A DNA stretch of 44,083 nt from Longimicrobium sp. (GTDB taxonomy: Bacteria > Gemmatimonadota > Gemmatimonadetes > Longimicrobiales > Longimicrobiaceae): contig DASUYB010000018.1 of NCBI GenBank assembly GCA_036377595.1, positions 1 through 44,083 of the forward strand, written 5' to 3'. A program made the position numbers and the translations under genes. Positions 19,699-27,846 of this stretch are shown one piece after another. Numbering within the stretch: the first letter of the stretch is position 1; each line of letters begins with the position of its first letter. The notes under the pieces were generated by a model. It was not told where the DNA came from. It saw only the letters and a program-made list of their open reading frames with translations, and made no database searches.

Positions 19699-20496
19699 TC
19701 ACTGCGACATGGTCTGGATCAGCCCCTGGTACTGCACCGCCCGCATGGTGGTGAAGGGCGGCAGCGGGTGCTTGATGACGTGGTGCGCCTCCTGGCGGGC
19801 GTAGTCCTTGGTGATGACCTCCACCATCGTTCCGCCCTGGTAGACGTTGATATGGAAGATCTCCTGCGCGGGCATGATGCGCAGCTCCTCCAGCCCCATC
19901 GTCGACGGCAGGCCGTCGATCCACACGCCCACGTACTCCGGCAGCCCGCGCACCGTGGCGCAGTCGGCCGACGCCGTGGTGCTGCTGCAGGGCATCGGAT
20001 GCAGCTGGGCATACTCCTCCAGGAACGCCAGCGCGTTCCCGCCGGAGAAGGTGTCGAACATCTTCACGTCGAACGAGCGCGCGCTCACCGATGCACGCTC
20101 GGTGCGCGCGAGCAGGCTGTTGCCGAACACCACCAGCTCGTCGAGCATCACCGGCTCCGGCGCCAGCCGCACCACCACCGAGTCGTCCTTCTCCAGCGTC
20201 AGGTTCGCGCGGACGGCGCGGTAGCCCAGCCGCTCCATCTCCACGTCGTACGTCCCTGGGGGGATGGCGGGAAGGACGAAGCCGCCCTGCGCGTCGGTGT
20301 ACACCACGATCCGCCGCGAGGGGATGGCCACGCGCGCGGCGGCCAGCGGGTGTCCGTTCGCGCGGTCGAGCAGCTGTCCCCGCACGACGACGCGCTCCGC
20401 CCCCTGCGCCTTCGCCGGCACCGCGCCGGCGATCACCGAAAGCACGGGGAGAAGGGTGATCAACAGCTTGCGGGAGATGTGGTTGCGATGTGCCAT
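19699..20496 (-). CDS. Carboxypeptidase-regulatory-like plus TonB-plug protein, no barrel
   Basis: 265 residues. A signal peptide (residues 1-30, ending PAKAQ) leads to a carboxypeptidase-D regulatory-like beta-sandwich at about 36-110 (VRGQLLDRANGHPLAAARV, GGFVLPAIPPGTYDVEMERL). A plug-like region follows (LDELVVFGNSL, then VRGLPEYVGVWIDGLPSTMG and AQEIFHINVYQGGTMVEVIT). TonB receptors of this type continue into a barrel of some 600 residues; this protein stops instead. A Cys pair spans PCSSTTASADC. The start at 20496 follows a weak ribosome site. It may be a periplasmic or surface protein that borrows the plug fold; function unknown. Confidence 0.75.
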   Translation of the reverse strand: MAHRNHISRKLLITLLPVLSVIAGAVPAKAQGAERVVVRGQLLDRANGHPLAAARVAIPSRRIVVYTDAQGGFVLPAIPPGTYDVEMERLGYRAVRANLTLEKDDSVVVRLAPEPVMLDELVVFGNSLLARTERASVSARSFDVKMFDTFSGGNALAFLEEYAQLHPMPCSSTTASADCATVRGLPEYVGVWIDGLPSTMGLEELRIMPAQEIFHINVYQGGTMVEVITKDYARQEAHHVIKHPLPPFTTMRAVQYQGLIQTMSQ

Positions 20497-20790
20497 GACA
20501 GGCTGGGGAGGAAGGGTTGGCGGGGCGCGGAGATGTCCGTCGCGCGCCGGTGCAGGAGGTGAATCGCAGCACCTTCCGCGCCACTCGCCGCGCGGCGCAC
20601 GAAATCCTTTACACGCCACCGTCCGCGAATCAATCATACGCCCCGGAGAGCGTCTGTCCATCCCGGGCGGCCACCCACCCGGCACGGGGCACCACCCCGT
20701 CCGCCCGCCCGCCGATCTCCTCCTCCCGGTGCGGCGGCCCGCTGAATCCGACATCAAAATCATCCCCCACCCCCCACAGGAAGCGCGACC

Positions 20791-21942
20791 GTGTTCGGCT
20801 CCACCATCATCGACGTGGCCATCGGCCTGATCATGGTCTACCTGCTGATGAGCCTGCTGTGCTCGGCCATCCGCGAGGGGATCGAGTCCTTCATGAAGAC
20901 CCGCGCCAGCGACCTGGAGCGCGGCATCCGCGAGCTGCTGCACGAGCGCGAGAGCCCTGGCCTGGTCGAGGCGGTCTACAAGCATCCGCTGATCTCCAGC
21001 CTCTACCACGGCGACTACAAGCTGCAGACCGGGGGGAAGGACGCGGGACAGGTGCACAAGGACGTGAAGCTCCCGTCCTACATCCCCGCGGCCAACTTCG
21101 CGCTGGCGCTGATGGACGTGGCCGCGCGCGGGAAAGCCACGGACGCGAGCTCCGCCTCCGCCGACAGCACCCGGCTGTCGCTCGACAGCATGCGCGCGGG
21201 GATCGCCAACATCGGCAACATCTACGTGCAGCGCGCGCTGCTGACGGCGCTCGACACCGCCAACGGCGAGCTCGCTGCGGCGCAGAAGAACGTGGAGGCG
21301 TGGTTCAACGGCAGCATGGACCGCGTCTCGGGCTGGTACAAGCGGCGCACGCAGAGCATCCTCTTCTTCGTCGGGCTGGGCGTGACGGTGGTGATGAACG
21401 TCAACAGCATCGGCATCGCCACCGCGCTCATCCGCAGCCCGGCACTGCGCGACGCGGTGGTGGCCCAGGCGCAGACGCTCGCGGCCGACACGGCGCTCGC
21501 GCAGCGGCTGGCCGCCGACACCAGCCGCACCGCCGACTCGCTCGTCACCACGAACATCCGGCGGCAGGTGGCGGCCATCAACAGCCTCGACCTGCCCATC
21601 GGCTGGGCCGAGGGGATGCGAGGGCCCATCGAGGGCCGGTCGGGCGTGGCGTGGTGGGACTGGGCGTCGCCGATCCTGGGGTGGCTGCTGACCGCGTTCG
21701 CGGTGACGCTGGGCGCGCCGTTCTGGTTCGACGTGCTGAACAAGTTCATCGTGGTGCGCTCCACGGTGAAGCCGCACGAGAAGAGCCCCGAGGAGGGCTC
21801 GGAAGACCGGCAGCCGCGCGGCGGCGGCACCCCTCCGCCGCACCTGGGCGCCGTCCGGGACCAGGGCCAGCCCCCGCAACCGCAGCCGCCGCAGCCGCCG
21901 CAGCCGCAGCCTCCACCCCCGCCACAGGGAGACGCCGGCTGA
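20791..21942 (+). CDS. Three-helix membrane protein with Pro/Gln-rich tail, unknown
   Basis: 383 residues from a GTG with AGGAAG nine bases upstream. Transmembrane segments at about 6-27, 188-212 and 292-314 are seen. Between the first two is a helical soluble part with SLYHGDYKL and SYIPAANFALALMD; between the last two lies an Ala/Asp/Thr-rich helical stretch. The C-terminal 55 residues are low-complexity Pro/Gln (PPQPQPPQPPQPQPPPPPQ). I recognise no named family. The N-terminal motif LLCSAIREGIESFMKTRA, next to the membrane, looks like a conserved core. It is divergently arranged from the plug protein gene and ends at a hairpin terminator. Confidence 0.75.
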   Translation: MFGSTIIDVAIGLIMVYLLMSLLCSAIREGIESFMKTRASDLERGIRELLHERESPGLVEAVYKHPLISSLYHGDYKLQTGGKDAGQVHKDVKLPSYIPAANFALALMDVAARGKATDASSASADSTRLSLDSMRAGIANIGNIYVQRALLTALDTANGELAAAQKNVEAWFNGSMDRVSGWYKRRTQSILFFVGLGVTVVMNVNSIGIATALIRSPALRDAVVAQAQTLAADTALAQRLAADTSRTADSLVTTNIRRQVAAINSLDLPIGWAEGMRGPIEGRSGVAWWDWASPILGWLLTAFAVTLGAPFWFDVLNKFIVVRSTVKPHEKSPEEGSEDRQPRGGGTPPPHLGAVRDQGQPPQPQPPQPPQPQPPPPPQGDAG

Positions 21943-21968
21943 GCGCGAGCGGATCGATCGAGCACGAA

Positions 21969-21996
21969 CGCGGGAGGCGCCTCGCCTCCCGCGTTT
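21969..21996. terminator. Hairpin terminator between convergent genes
   Basis: CGCGGGAGGCG at 21969-21979 pairs with CGCCTCCCGCG at 21983-21993 around CCT, followed by TTTCTC on the plus strand. It serves the membrane protein gene. The minus-strand Abi-like gene ends at 21998, just at its edge. Confidence 0.8.
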
Positions 21997-21997
21997 C

Positions 21998-22765
21998 TCA
22001 ATTCGTCTCCGGCGGCGAGGCGGGCGCGATCCGCACCACGCGCACCTTTCCGTCCCTCTCCGCCTGCAGCTCCGCGACCTCGGCGCGGAAGGCGGACCTC
22101 CCCGCTGCGTACGTCTCGGGGAAGCGGTCGACGAGCGACACGGTGGCGTCGAACGACGGGTCGATCCACGCCAGCAGCTCGCGGATCTCCGCGTGCTGCG
22201 CCTTCAGGTTGCCCCAGTGCCAGATCGGCTCGTGGTAGAAGGCGCGGTTCCGCAGCAGCCGCACGCGGTTCAGCCGCCCGGAGATCACCTTCCGCTTGCG
22301 CAGCTGCGGCGGGATGGCCGGGAAGACGGCGGAGAGCAGGCGCGGCCAGAGGACCTGCCGGTGCTCGTAGCGCACGTCCAGCAGCGCCGTCCAGAAGCCG
22401 AAGGTGAGCTCGGCCACCAGGTGCGGCGGGTCCAGCGGCTTCCCCCGCCCGCGCAGCCGCGCCTTGGCCTCCTGCACGCGGCTCCACTCGTCGGGCGCCA
22501 GGATCGGCGGGTGCGCGTCGAGCCAGCAGGGCACGTCGCGGCACGCCACCCCGGCGAAGCGCTGCTGGCCCGCGTTGAACAGGCTGTTGCGCAGCGCCAC
22601 CTCCAGCCCGTGCAGCGCGGGATACAGCGTCTCGCACAGGCGCATGCTCCACAGGTAGGTGGAGACCGCGCCGACGTCGTCGTCGCCACGGTAGCGGTAC
22701 GCGCCCAGGCGCTCGGCCGAGAGGGCGCGCGAGACCGCGGGCAGGTAGAGAAGGGGTTGACTCAT
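21998..22765 (-). CDS. Abi-like (abortive-infection type) protein with HEPN-type motif
   Basis: 255 residues resembling the Abi_2/AbiD-type family. An early helical segment SRALSAERLGAYRYRGDDD, then a long helix with CETLYPALHGLEVALRNSLF, precede FGFWTALLDVRYEHRQ. The C-terminal block RLNRVRLLRNRAFYHEPIW contains R172-N-x4-H178, the Rx4-6H signature of HEPN ribonucleases. Such proteins are often phage-triggered toxins, though housekeeping roles exist. The start at 22765 has a weak ribosome site; the frame is open to 22933. No antitoxin or other defence gene is adjacent, so it may be single-gene. Activity is inferred from the motif only. Confidence 0.75.
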   Translation of the reverse strand: MSQPLLYLPAVSRALSAERLGAYRYRGDDDVGAVSTYLWSMRLCETLYPALHGLEVALRNSLFNAGQQRFAGVACRDVPCWLDAHPPILAPDEWSRVQEAKARLRGRGKPLDPPHLVAELTFGFWTALLDVRYEHRQVLWPRLLSAVFPAIPPQLRKRKVISGRLNRVRLLRNRAFYHEPIWHWGNLKAQHAEIRELLAWIDPSFDATVSLVDRFPETYAAGRSAFRAEVAELQAERDGKVRVVRIAPASPPETN

Positions 22766-22940
22766 GGGTCGGCCGGGGTTATCATGGTGGCACTGTCCCC
22801 GGGTTAATCCTCTGCGCAAGCATGATCCCGGGGTCTTTTTTTGCCCCTGCTCCCGGGTGAGCGGAGAAAACAGCGGCGGCGCACATGGTAAACATGGACG
22901 CCGCCGCTCACAAGAGGTGCAAACGCTTCCCAACGTGAAC

Positions 22941-22966
22941 GGAGGCGCTCCTTTCGGGGCGCCTCC
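22941..22966 (-). terminator. Hairpin after the ABC exporter gene
   Basis: GGAGGCGC at 22941-22948 pairs with GCGCCTCC at 22959-22966 around a 10-base loop. It lies about 30 bases past the stop of the ABC transporter gene. The stem is modest and has no T run. Confidence 0.5.
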
Positions 22967-22997
22967 GGATCATGTTAGGTCATCGGTGCGAAAACGC

Positions 22998-24872
22998 TCA
23001 GGTCGCCGCGACCTGCACCTTCGGCGTGGGGAGCTCGGGCTCGGGGGTGAAGTCCTCGCCGGGGTTGATGAAGCGGTCGCTCTCGAGCGCGTACTGGCGG
23101 TCGTGCAGCTCGCGGTAGCGGCCGCGGAGCGCCATCAGCTCGGCGTGCGTGCCGCGCTCCACCACCTCGCCCTTCTCCAGCACCAGGATCTGGTCGGCGC
23201 TGCGGATGGTGGACAGGCGGTGCGCGATGACGAACGCGGTGCGCCCCTGGCGCAGGAGCCGGAGCCCTTCCTGGATCTTGTACTCGCTCTCGCTGTCCAG
23301 GCTCGAAGTGGCCTCGTCGAGGATCAGGATGCGCGGGTCGGCCAGGAGCGCGCGGGCGATGGCGATGCGCTGCCGCTGCCCGCCCGAGAGCTTGATCCCC
23401 CGCTCGCCCACGATGGTGTCGTAGCCCTCGGGGAGGCCGCGGATGAACTCGTCGGCGTTGGCCAGCTCCGCCACCTCCTCGATCTCGGCGCGCGTGGCGT
23501 CGGGCCGCGCGAACCGGATGTTGTCGGCCACGGTGCCGTCGAACAGGAAGTTCTCCTGCAGCACCACGCCCAGTTGCGCGCGGTAGTCGGCCAGCTTCAC
23601 CTCTTCCAGGTCGCGGCCGTCCACCAGCACGCGCCCCCGGGTGGGGCGGTTGAAGGCCATCACCAGGCTGGCCAGCGTGCTCTTTCCCGAGCCGCTGGAG
23701 CCGACCAGCGCCGTGGTCGATCCCGCGGGCGCGTCGACCGTCACCTCGCGCAGCACGGGCTGGCCCTCGTTGTACTCGTACCAGACCTGCTCCAGCCGCA
23801 CGTCGCCGCGGATCACGCCCAGGTGGTCGCGCAGCGCGTCCTCCTGGTCCTCGGTCTTCATCCCCAGGATCTCGCGGATGCGGTCCAGCCCCGCGAACGC
23901 CTCGGTGAGCTGCGTGCCGACGCTGGCGATGGACATCACTGGCGCCGCCAGCACGGCGGTGAAGGCCAGGTAGCTGAACAGGTCGCCCACCGTCATCCGC
24001 CCGCCCAGGATGGCCCGCCCGCCGACCAGGATCACGACCACCGCGACCAGCCCGATCACCACCGTGGCGATGGACTGGACCGACGAGATGCCGGTGATGG
24101 AGCGCGCCACGTTGCGGAACAGCCGGTGCGCGCCGCGGGTGAACACGCGCTGCTCGCGCTTCTCGGTGCTGTACGCCTTCACCACGCGGATCCCGCCCAG
24201 CGTCTCGTTCAGCCGGCCGGTGACCTCGGCGGTGATCTGGCCGCGCTCGCGGAAGATCGGCCGCAGCCGGGTGAAGGTGTAGCCCATCACCGCGCCGAAG
24301 GCGATCAGGATGCCCACGATCCACAGCGTGAGCTGCCAGTTGAGGTACAGCAGCGCGGCCACGGCGAACACGGCGGTGATGGCGCCGCCCACCAGCTGCA
24401 CCAGCCCGGTGCCCACCAGGTTCCGGATCCCCTCCGCGTCGGTCATGATGCGGGAGATGAGGATGCCGGTCTGCGTGGAGTCGTAGTAGCGCACCGGCAG
24501 CCGGGTGATGTGCTCCATCACCCGGCGGCGCATGTCCGTGATGGCGCGCTGCGCCGTGATGCTGATGATCTGTCCGAGCGCGAACGAGCCCGCCGCCTGG
24601 ATGAGCGTGGCGCCGGCCACCGCCAGCGCCAGCGGCACCAGCAGCCGCGTCTCGCCGCCGTCGATCACGCGGTCGATGACGAACTTGGGCGCGGCGGGCA
24701 GCACCAGCCCCGACACGCGGCTCAGCACCGTCAGCAGCAGCCCCAGCGCCAGGTAGCGCCGATGGTGCCACACCAGCCTGCGCGCCTCGCGCCACGCCTC
24801 GGGCGAGCCCATCGCCTTCTTCTTTTTCTTCGCCGTTTCGTCCGTCTTCGTCACGGTCGCCAAGAATGCCAA
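22998..24872 (-). CDS. ABC transporter, MsbA-like fused permease/ATPase
   Basis: 624 residues with a six-helix permease followed by an ATPase domain. Walker A GSSGSGKST, Q-loop in GVVLQENFLFDGTV, signature LSGGQRQRIAIARALL, Walker B ILILDEATSSLD and H-loop AHRLSTI are all intact. Such half-transporters work as homodimers and export lipids or drugs; lipid A flipping (MsbA) is a candidate role. The N-terminus has a Lys run (KTDETAKKKKKAM) before the first helix. GyrA-like codon use, no frame break. It is preceded by a gap with one small possible ORF. The substrate is not visible from the sequence. Confidence 0.92.
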   Translation of the reverse strand: MAFLATVTKTDETAKKKKKAMGSPEAWREARRLVWHHRRYLALGLLLTVLSRVSGLVLPAAPKFVIDRVIDGGETRLLVPLALAVAGATLIQAAGSFALGQIISITAQRAITDMRRRVMEHITRLPVRYYDSTQTGILISRIMTDAEGIRNLVGTGLVQLVGGAITAVFAVAALLYLNWQLTLWIVGILIAFGAVMGYTFTRLRPIFRERGQITAEVTGRLNETLGGIRVVKAYSTEKREQRVFTRGAHRLFRNVARSITGISSVQSIATVVIGLVAVVVILVGGRAILGGRMTVGDLFSYLAFTAVLAAPVMSIASVGTQLTEAFAGLDRIREILGMKTEDQEDALRDHLGVIRGDVRLEQVWYEYNEGQPVLREVTVDAPAGSTTALVGSSGSGKSTLASLVMAFNRPTRGRVLVDGRDLEEVKLADYRAQLGVVLQENFLFDGTVADNIRFARPDATRAEIEEVAELANADEFIRGLPEGYDTIVGERGIKLSGGQRQRIAIARALLADPRILILDEATSSLDSESEYKIQEGLRLLRQGRTAFVIAHRLSTIRSADQILVLEKGEVVERGTHAELMALRGRYRELHDRQYALESDRFINPGEDFTPEPELPTPKVQVAAT

Positions 24873-25044
24873 TCCTCTCGTGCGCGGGCCCGCGCGGGGG
24901 CCGGCGTTCGTCGCAGCTCGGGGGGCGCGGGAAGCCGCGCCGGGCGGAATCCGTCGCCAGTGGAAGGGTGGGAAGGAGATGGATACACCGCATCGCCCGA
25001 TCCGCTCCCCTCGGCGAGAAATCCGCCGCGCGCCCGGCCCGGGG

Positions 25045-25215
25045 TCACGCCGCCGCGGCGGCCCGCGCGCCGGCGAACAGGTCGCGCAGCGGCACGCGCG
25101 CGGGCACCGGGCCGGGGCGGATCACGATCCCCGCGGGGAGATCGGCCGCGCCGGCGCGGGCGGGGAGATCGGGGCCGTCCGGCGCCCCGCGGGGAAGGGT
25201 GAGCAGCGAGTACAT
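25045..25215 (-). CDS. Possible small protein (56 residues)
   Basis: A short frame in the 411-base gap between the ABC exporter and the old yellow enzyme. It begins MYSLLTLPRGAPDGPDLP and ends FAGARAAAAA. Third codon positions are nearly all G or C, as in real genes here, but this also holds for shadow frames. Ribosome site is weak. No homologue or motif known to me. The rest of the gap (24873-25044, 25216-25283) shows nothing I can name. Confidence 0.3.
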   Translation of the reverse strand: MYSLLTLPRGAPDGPDLPARAGAADLPAGIVIRPGPVPARVPLRDLFAGARAAAAA

Positions 25216-25283
25216 CGGTCATCCGTCCACGATTGAAGGAACGCCGCCCCGGCGCGGGAGGCCGGGGCGGCCCGCCGGCCGCC

Positions 25284-26384
25284 TCAGCGCGCGGCCACCT
25301 CGTCCAGCGTGGGATAGTCGGTGTAGCCACGCGCGTCGCCGCCGTAGAAGGTGGCGCGGTCGGGCGCGTTCAGCGGCGCGCCCTCGCGGAGGCGGCGCGG
25401 CAGGTCCGGGTTGGCCAGGAACGCCACCGCGAACGACACCAGGTCCGCCTCGCCGCGTGCGAGGGCCGCGTTGGCGGCGTCCGCGTCGTAGCCGCCGTTG
25501 GCGATCAGCGGGCCGCGGAAGGCGGCGCGCATCGCGGGCGTCACCCGCGGCCCGGGCGCGGCGAACGGGCCGCCGACGGCCTCGATCACGTGCAGGTACG
25601 CCAGCCCGAACGGGCTCAGCGCCGACGCCGCGTAGGAGAACGTCGACCCGGGGTCCGAGTCGGACATCCCGTTCGCCGCCACCTTCGGCGACAGCCGCAC
25701 GCCCACGCGGTCGCCGCCCCAGACGTCCACCGCGGCCTGCGTGGCCTCGAGCAGGAAGCGCACGCGGTTGTTGAGGCTGCCGCCGTAGCGGTCGGTGCGC
25801 CGGTTGGAGCCGTCGCGCAGGAACTGGTCGATGAGGTAGCCGTTGGCGCCGTGCAGCTCGACCCCGTCGAACCCGGCGTCGTACGCGCGCCGCGCGCCCT
25901 CGGCGAACTGCTCGACGACGCCCGCGATCTCGTCCGTCTCCAGCGCGCGCGGGGTGACGTACGGCTGCATGCCCTCGTAGGTCAGCACCTGCCCCTCGAA
26001 GCCGATGGCCGACGGGGCGACGGGGAGCTCGCCGCCGTGGAAGGACGGGTGCGACACCCGGCCCGTGTGCCACAGCTGCGCGAAGATCCGCCCGCCCTCC
26101 TCGTGCACCGCATCCGTCACCCTGCGCCACGCCGCCACCTGCGCGTCGGCGTGGATCCCCGGCGTGCTGGTGTAGCCCACCCCCTGCGGCGACACCTGCG
26201 TCCCCTCGCTCACGATCAGCCCGGCGGTCGAGCGCTGGCGGTAGTACTCCACGGTCAGGTCCGTCACCACGTTCCCCTCGGCCGCGCGGCTGCGGGTCAT
26301 GGGCGCCATCACCAGCCGGTTGCGCAGCTCGTACGGCCCGAGCTGAAACGGCGCGAACAGGTTCCGCTCGCTGTTGCTGCTCAT
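25284..26384 (-). CDS. Old yellow enzyme family alkene reductase (NemA-like)
   Basis: 366 residues, FMN-dependent TIM barrel that reduces activated C=C bonds and nitro or nitrate esters with NAD(P)H. Motifs: RNRLVMAPMTRSRA (FMN binding, 21-34), GRIFAQLWHTGRVSHP, HGANGYLIDQF with the substrate-binding His and Asn, and SNRRTDRYGGS with the conserved Tyr. The Met at 26384 has AGGAG seven bases before it. The palindromic site at 26425-26447 in its promoter matches sites before the Rrf2 regulator and the gene between. Induction by electrophilic or redox stress through that regulator is inferred. Confidence 0.93.
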   Translation of the reverse strand: MSSNSERNLFAPFQLGPYELRNRLVMAPMTRSRAAEGNVVTDLTVEYYRQRSTAGLIVSEGTQVSPQGVGYTSTPGIHADAQVAAWRRVTDAVHEEGGRIFAQLWHTGRVSHPSFHGGELPVAPSAIGFEGQVLTYEGMQPYVTPRALETDEIAGVVEQFAEGARRAYDAGFDGVELHGANGYLIDQFLRDGSNRRTDRYGGSLNNRVRFLLEATQAAVDVWGGDRVGVRLSPKVAANGMSDSDPGSTFSYAASALSPFGLAYLHVIEAVGGPFAAPGPRVTPAMRAAFRGPLIANGGYDADAANAALARGEADLVSFAVAFLANPDLPRRLREGAPLNAPDRATFYGGDARGYTDYPTLDEVAAR

Positions 26385-26424
26385 TCGCTCCTCGTCCTTT
26401 CCCCATCCCCACGTTGTCAAAAGC

Positions 26425-26447
26425 GCAACCGTAATCGTTACAGTTGC
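26425..26447. promoter_or_regulatory. Predicted Rrf2 operator, site A (alkene reductase promoter)
   Basis: Outer halves GCAAC and GTTGC flank a near-palindrome: on the minus strand GCAACTGTAAC at the 5' end and GGTTGC at the 3' end. It is about 40 bases upstream of the alkene reductase ATG. It matches sites B and C, sharing (A/T)-CTGTAAC and GTTGC at the same spacing. Confidence 0.6.
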
Positions 26448-26518
26448 AGATACGGACACACCGATCCCCCTCTCCCGATTCTCACGGGAGATACTGCTTC
26501 ACACCGCCTGCGTCCGGA

Positions 26519-26944
26519 TTACGGTGAAGGCGCCGGCTGCGGCGTGGGCACCCGCCGCTGGGAGACCAGGCGCGGGACCCCGCGCTGCGTCCCCAGGCGC
26601 GCGATCAGCGTCTCCAGCTCCGCCGGCGCCAGCTCGACGCGCAGCTCGCGGGCACGGAACCCCTGGGCGGCCGCCCGCAGCGTGTAGCGCCCCGGCGGCA
26701 CGGCGGCGAAGTCGAAGCCGCCCGTCTCCCCCGTGACCGCGGTGCGCGGCGCGGCGGCGCTGTCGGCCGCGACCAGAATCACCTGCGCGTTGGCGACGGC
26801 GTTCCCCGCCGCGTCGGTCACCCGCCCGATCACGCGCCCCGCCTGCGCCGCGGCCGGCGCGGCGAGCGCCAGGAGGGAGAGGAGGGCCCCGGCCACCACC
26901 ACCGCCGCCCCGGCCCCGCCAGACCGAACGAAGAACTTCCGCAT
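26519..26944 (-). CDS. Small secreted carboxypeptidase-regulatory-like protein
   Basis: 141 residues. After a signal peptide (ends LAAPAAAQ) comes a single carboxypeptidase-D regulatory-like beta-sandwich: GRVIGRVTDAAGNAVANAQV, then GGFDFAAVPPGRYTLRAAAQ and FRARELRVEL. The C-terminus is Pro-rich (RRVPTPQPAPSP). Such free-standing domains occur in TonB-receptor context, usually fused. GGAGAGGAGGG precedes the ATG. Site B lies about 48 bases upstream, between it and the Rrf2 gene, which is read in the same direction. Role unknown; co-regulation suggests an envelope stress link. Confidence 0.8.
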   Translation of the reverse strand: MRKFFVRSGGAGAAVVVAGALLSLLALAAPAAAQAGRVIGRVTDAAGNAVANAQVILVAADSAAAPRTAVTGETGGFDFAAVPPGRYTLRAAAQGFRARELRVELAPAELETLIARLGTQRGVPRLVSQRRVPTPQPAPSP

Positions 26945-26991
26945 CGCGCCCTCCTCTCCCTGGTCCCGCGTTCCCGCATCTCCCGGCAACC

Positions 26992-27014
26992 GCAACTGCT
27001 TTGGTTACAGATAG
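26992..27014. promoter_or_regulatory. Predicted Rrf2 operator, site B
   Basis: On the minus strand it reads ATCTGTAACC near one end and AGTTGC at the other, in line with site C (AACTGTAACC...AGTTGC). It lies between the Rrf2 gene and the secreted protein gene, about 48 bases before the latter's start. Confidence 0.6.
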
Positions 27015-27045
27015 ATGACGATCGAACCGCGTCCGCCGTGACCGC

Positions 27046-27534
27046 TCAGGCTCGCTGGCGGACGACTTCCTCCACCTCCGCGGCGAACGTCTCGCCGCAG
27101 CACCCCTCGGCCCGCGCGCGGCTCAGCACCTCGCGTCCCACGTCGTCGATGGTGACCTCGGCCAGCACGCCCTCCATGGCCCGGTGCGCGCGGCAGAAGA
27201 TGGGACGCAGCACGTCGCGGATGTTGCCGCCCACGTTGCAGCTACGCGACGGCTCCGACGGGTGCAGCGAGAACAGCTCCTCGTCGTCCTCCACCGCCCG
27301 GTACACATCCAGCAGGGTGATCTCGCCGGGCTCGCGGGCCAGGGTGGCGCCGCCGCCCACGCCGGGCTGCACGCTCACCATCCCCGCGTTGCGCAGCGCG
27401 CCGATGATGCGGCGCACGACCACGGGGTGCGTGTTGACGCTCGACGCCAGGCGCTCCGAGGTCTGCGCCTCGGAGCGCTTCCACGCCATGTAGGCCAGCA
27501 CGTGCACCGCGACCGCGACCCTGCTGCTGATCAT
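27046..27534 (-). CDS. Rrf2 family transcriptional regulator (YwnA-like)
   Basis: 162 residues with the Rrf2 winged helix: AVAVHVLAYMAWKRSEAQTS, recognition region HPVVVRRIIGALRNAGMVSV, and wing QPGVGGGATL. The middle block SRSCNVGGNIRDVLRPIF matches the CxVGxxI segment of YwnA-type members. Cys99, Cys114, Cys145 and Cys146 could sense redox or electrophile stress, but the [2Fe-2S] Cys triad spacing of IscR/NsrR is not seen. It is likely a self-controlled repressor: site C sits 27 bases before its start. Sites A and B carry the same sequence before the alkene reductase and the secreted protein. Confidence 0.9.
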   Translation of the reverse strand: MISSRVAVAVHVLAYMAWKRSEAQTSERLASSVNTHPVVVRRIIGALRNAGMVSVQPGVGGGATLAREPGEITLLDVYRAVEDDEELFSLHPSEPSRSCNVGGNIRDVLRPIFCRAHRAMEGVLAEVTIDDVGREVLSRARAEGCCGETFAAEVEEVVRQRA

Positions 27535-27560
27535 CTTCGCTGCTTCGCTCCCGGGCTCCC

Positions 27561-27583
27561 GAAACTGTAACCAGATTAGTTGC
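27561..27583. promoter_or_regulatory. Predicted Rrf2 operator, site C (autoregulation)
   Basis: GAAACTGTAACC at 27561 and TTAGTTGC ending at 27583, 27 bases upstream of the Rrf2 start. Same half-site pattern as sites A and B. From 27584 to about 27760 I see no gene. Confidence 0.6.
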
Positions 27584-27766
27584 GATTGACGGGGTTGTCA
27601 AGCGGGTGACTGTCATCGCGCTGTGGTGGCCACGCAGAGCCGCGATCCGGCGGCCTCTTTCGCGCGGGCGATCCCTTTCGGGTGGGGGACACGACCTCCA
27701 TCGCCCTCGTTCGCCTTGACGAACGTCAGGTCGATCCAGCAGCGGTGCGCATACGCCATTCAGTGA

Positions 27767-27793
27767 TTGAAATTCGTGTCGGTTTGTGATACT
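27767..27793 (+). promoter_or_regulatory. Possible promoter for the first Cys-rich peptide
   Basis: TTGAAA at 27767-27772 and GATACT at 27788-27793 with a 15-base spacer, about 54 bases before the ATG at 27847. The spacer is short for a sigma-70 promoter. The surroundings are more AT-rich than elsewhere. Confidence 0.3.
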
Positions 27794-27846
27794 CTCGATG
27801 TGCCGGAGGCCGCGCCGCCGACATCGCATCACCCTGGAGGAATCGC

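Noticed and set aside
24880-25236. A 118-codon plus-strand frame in the gap between the ABC exporter and alkene reductase
   Set aside because: Arg/Gly-rich with no start context; the 56-residue minus frame in the same place is slightly better supported, and neither is firm.
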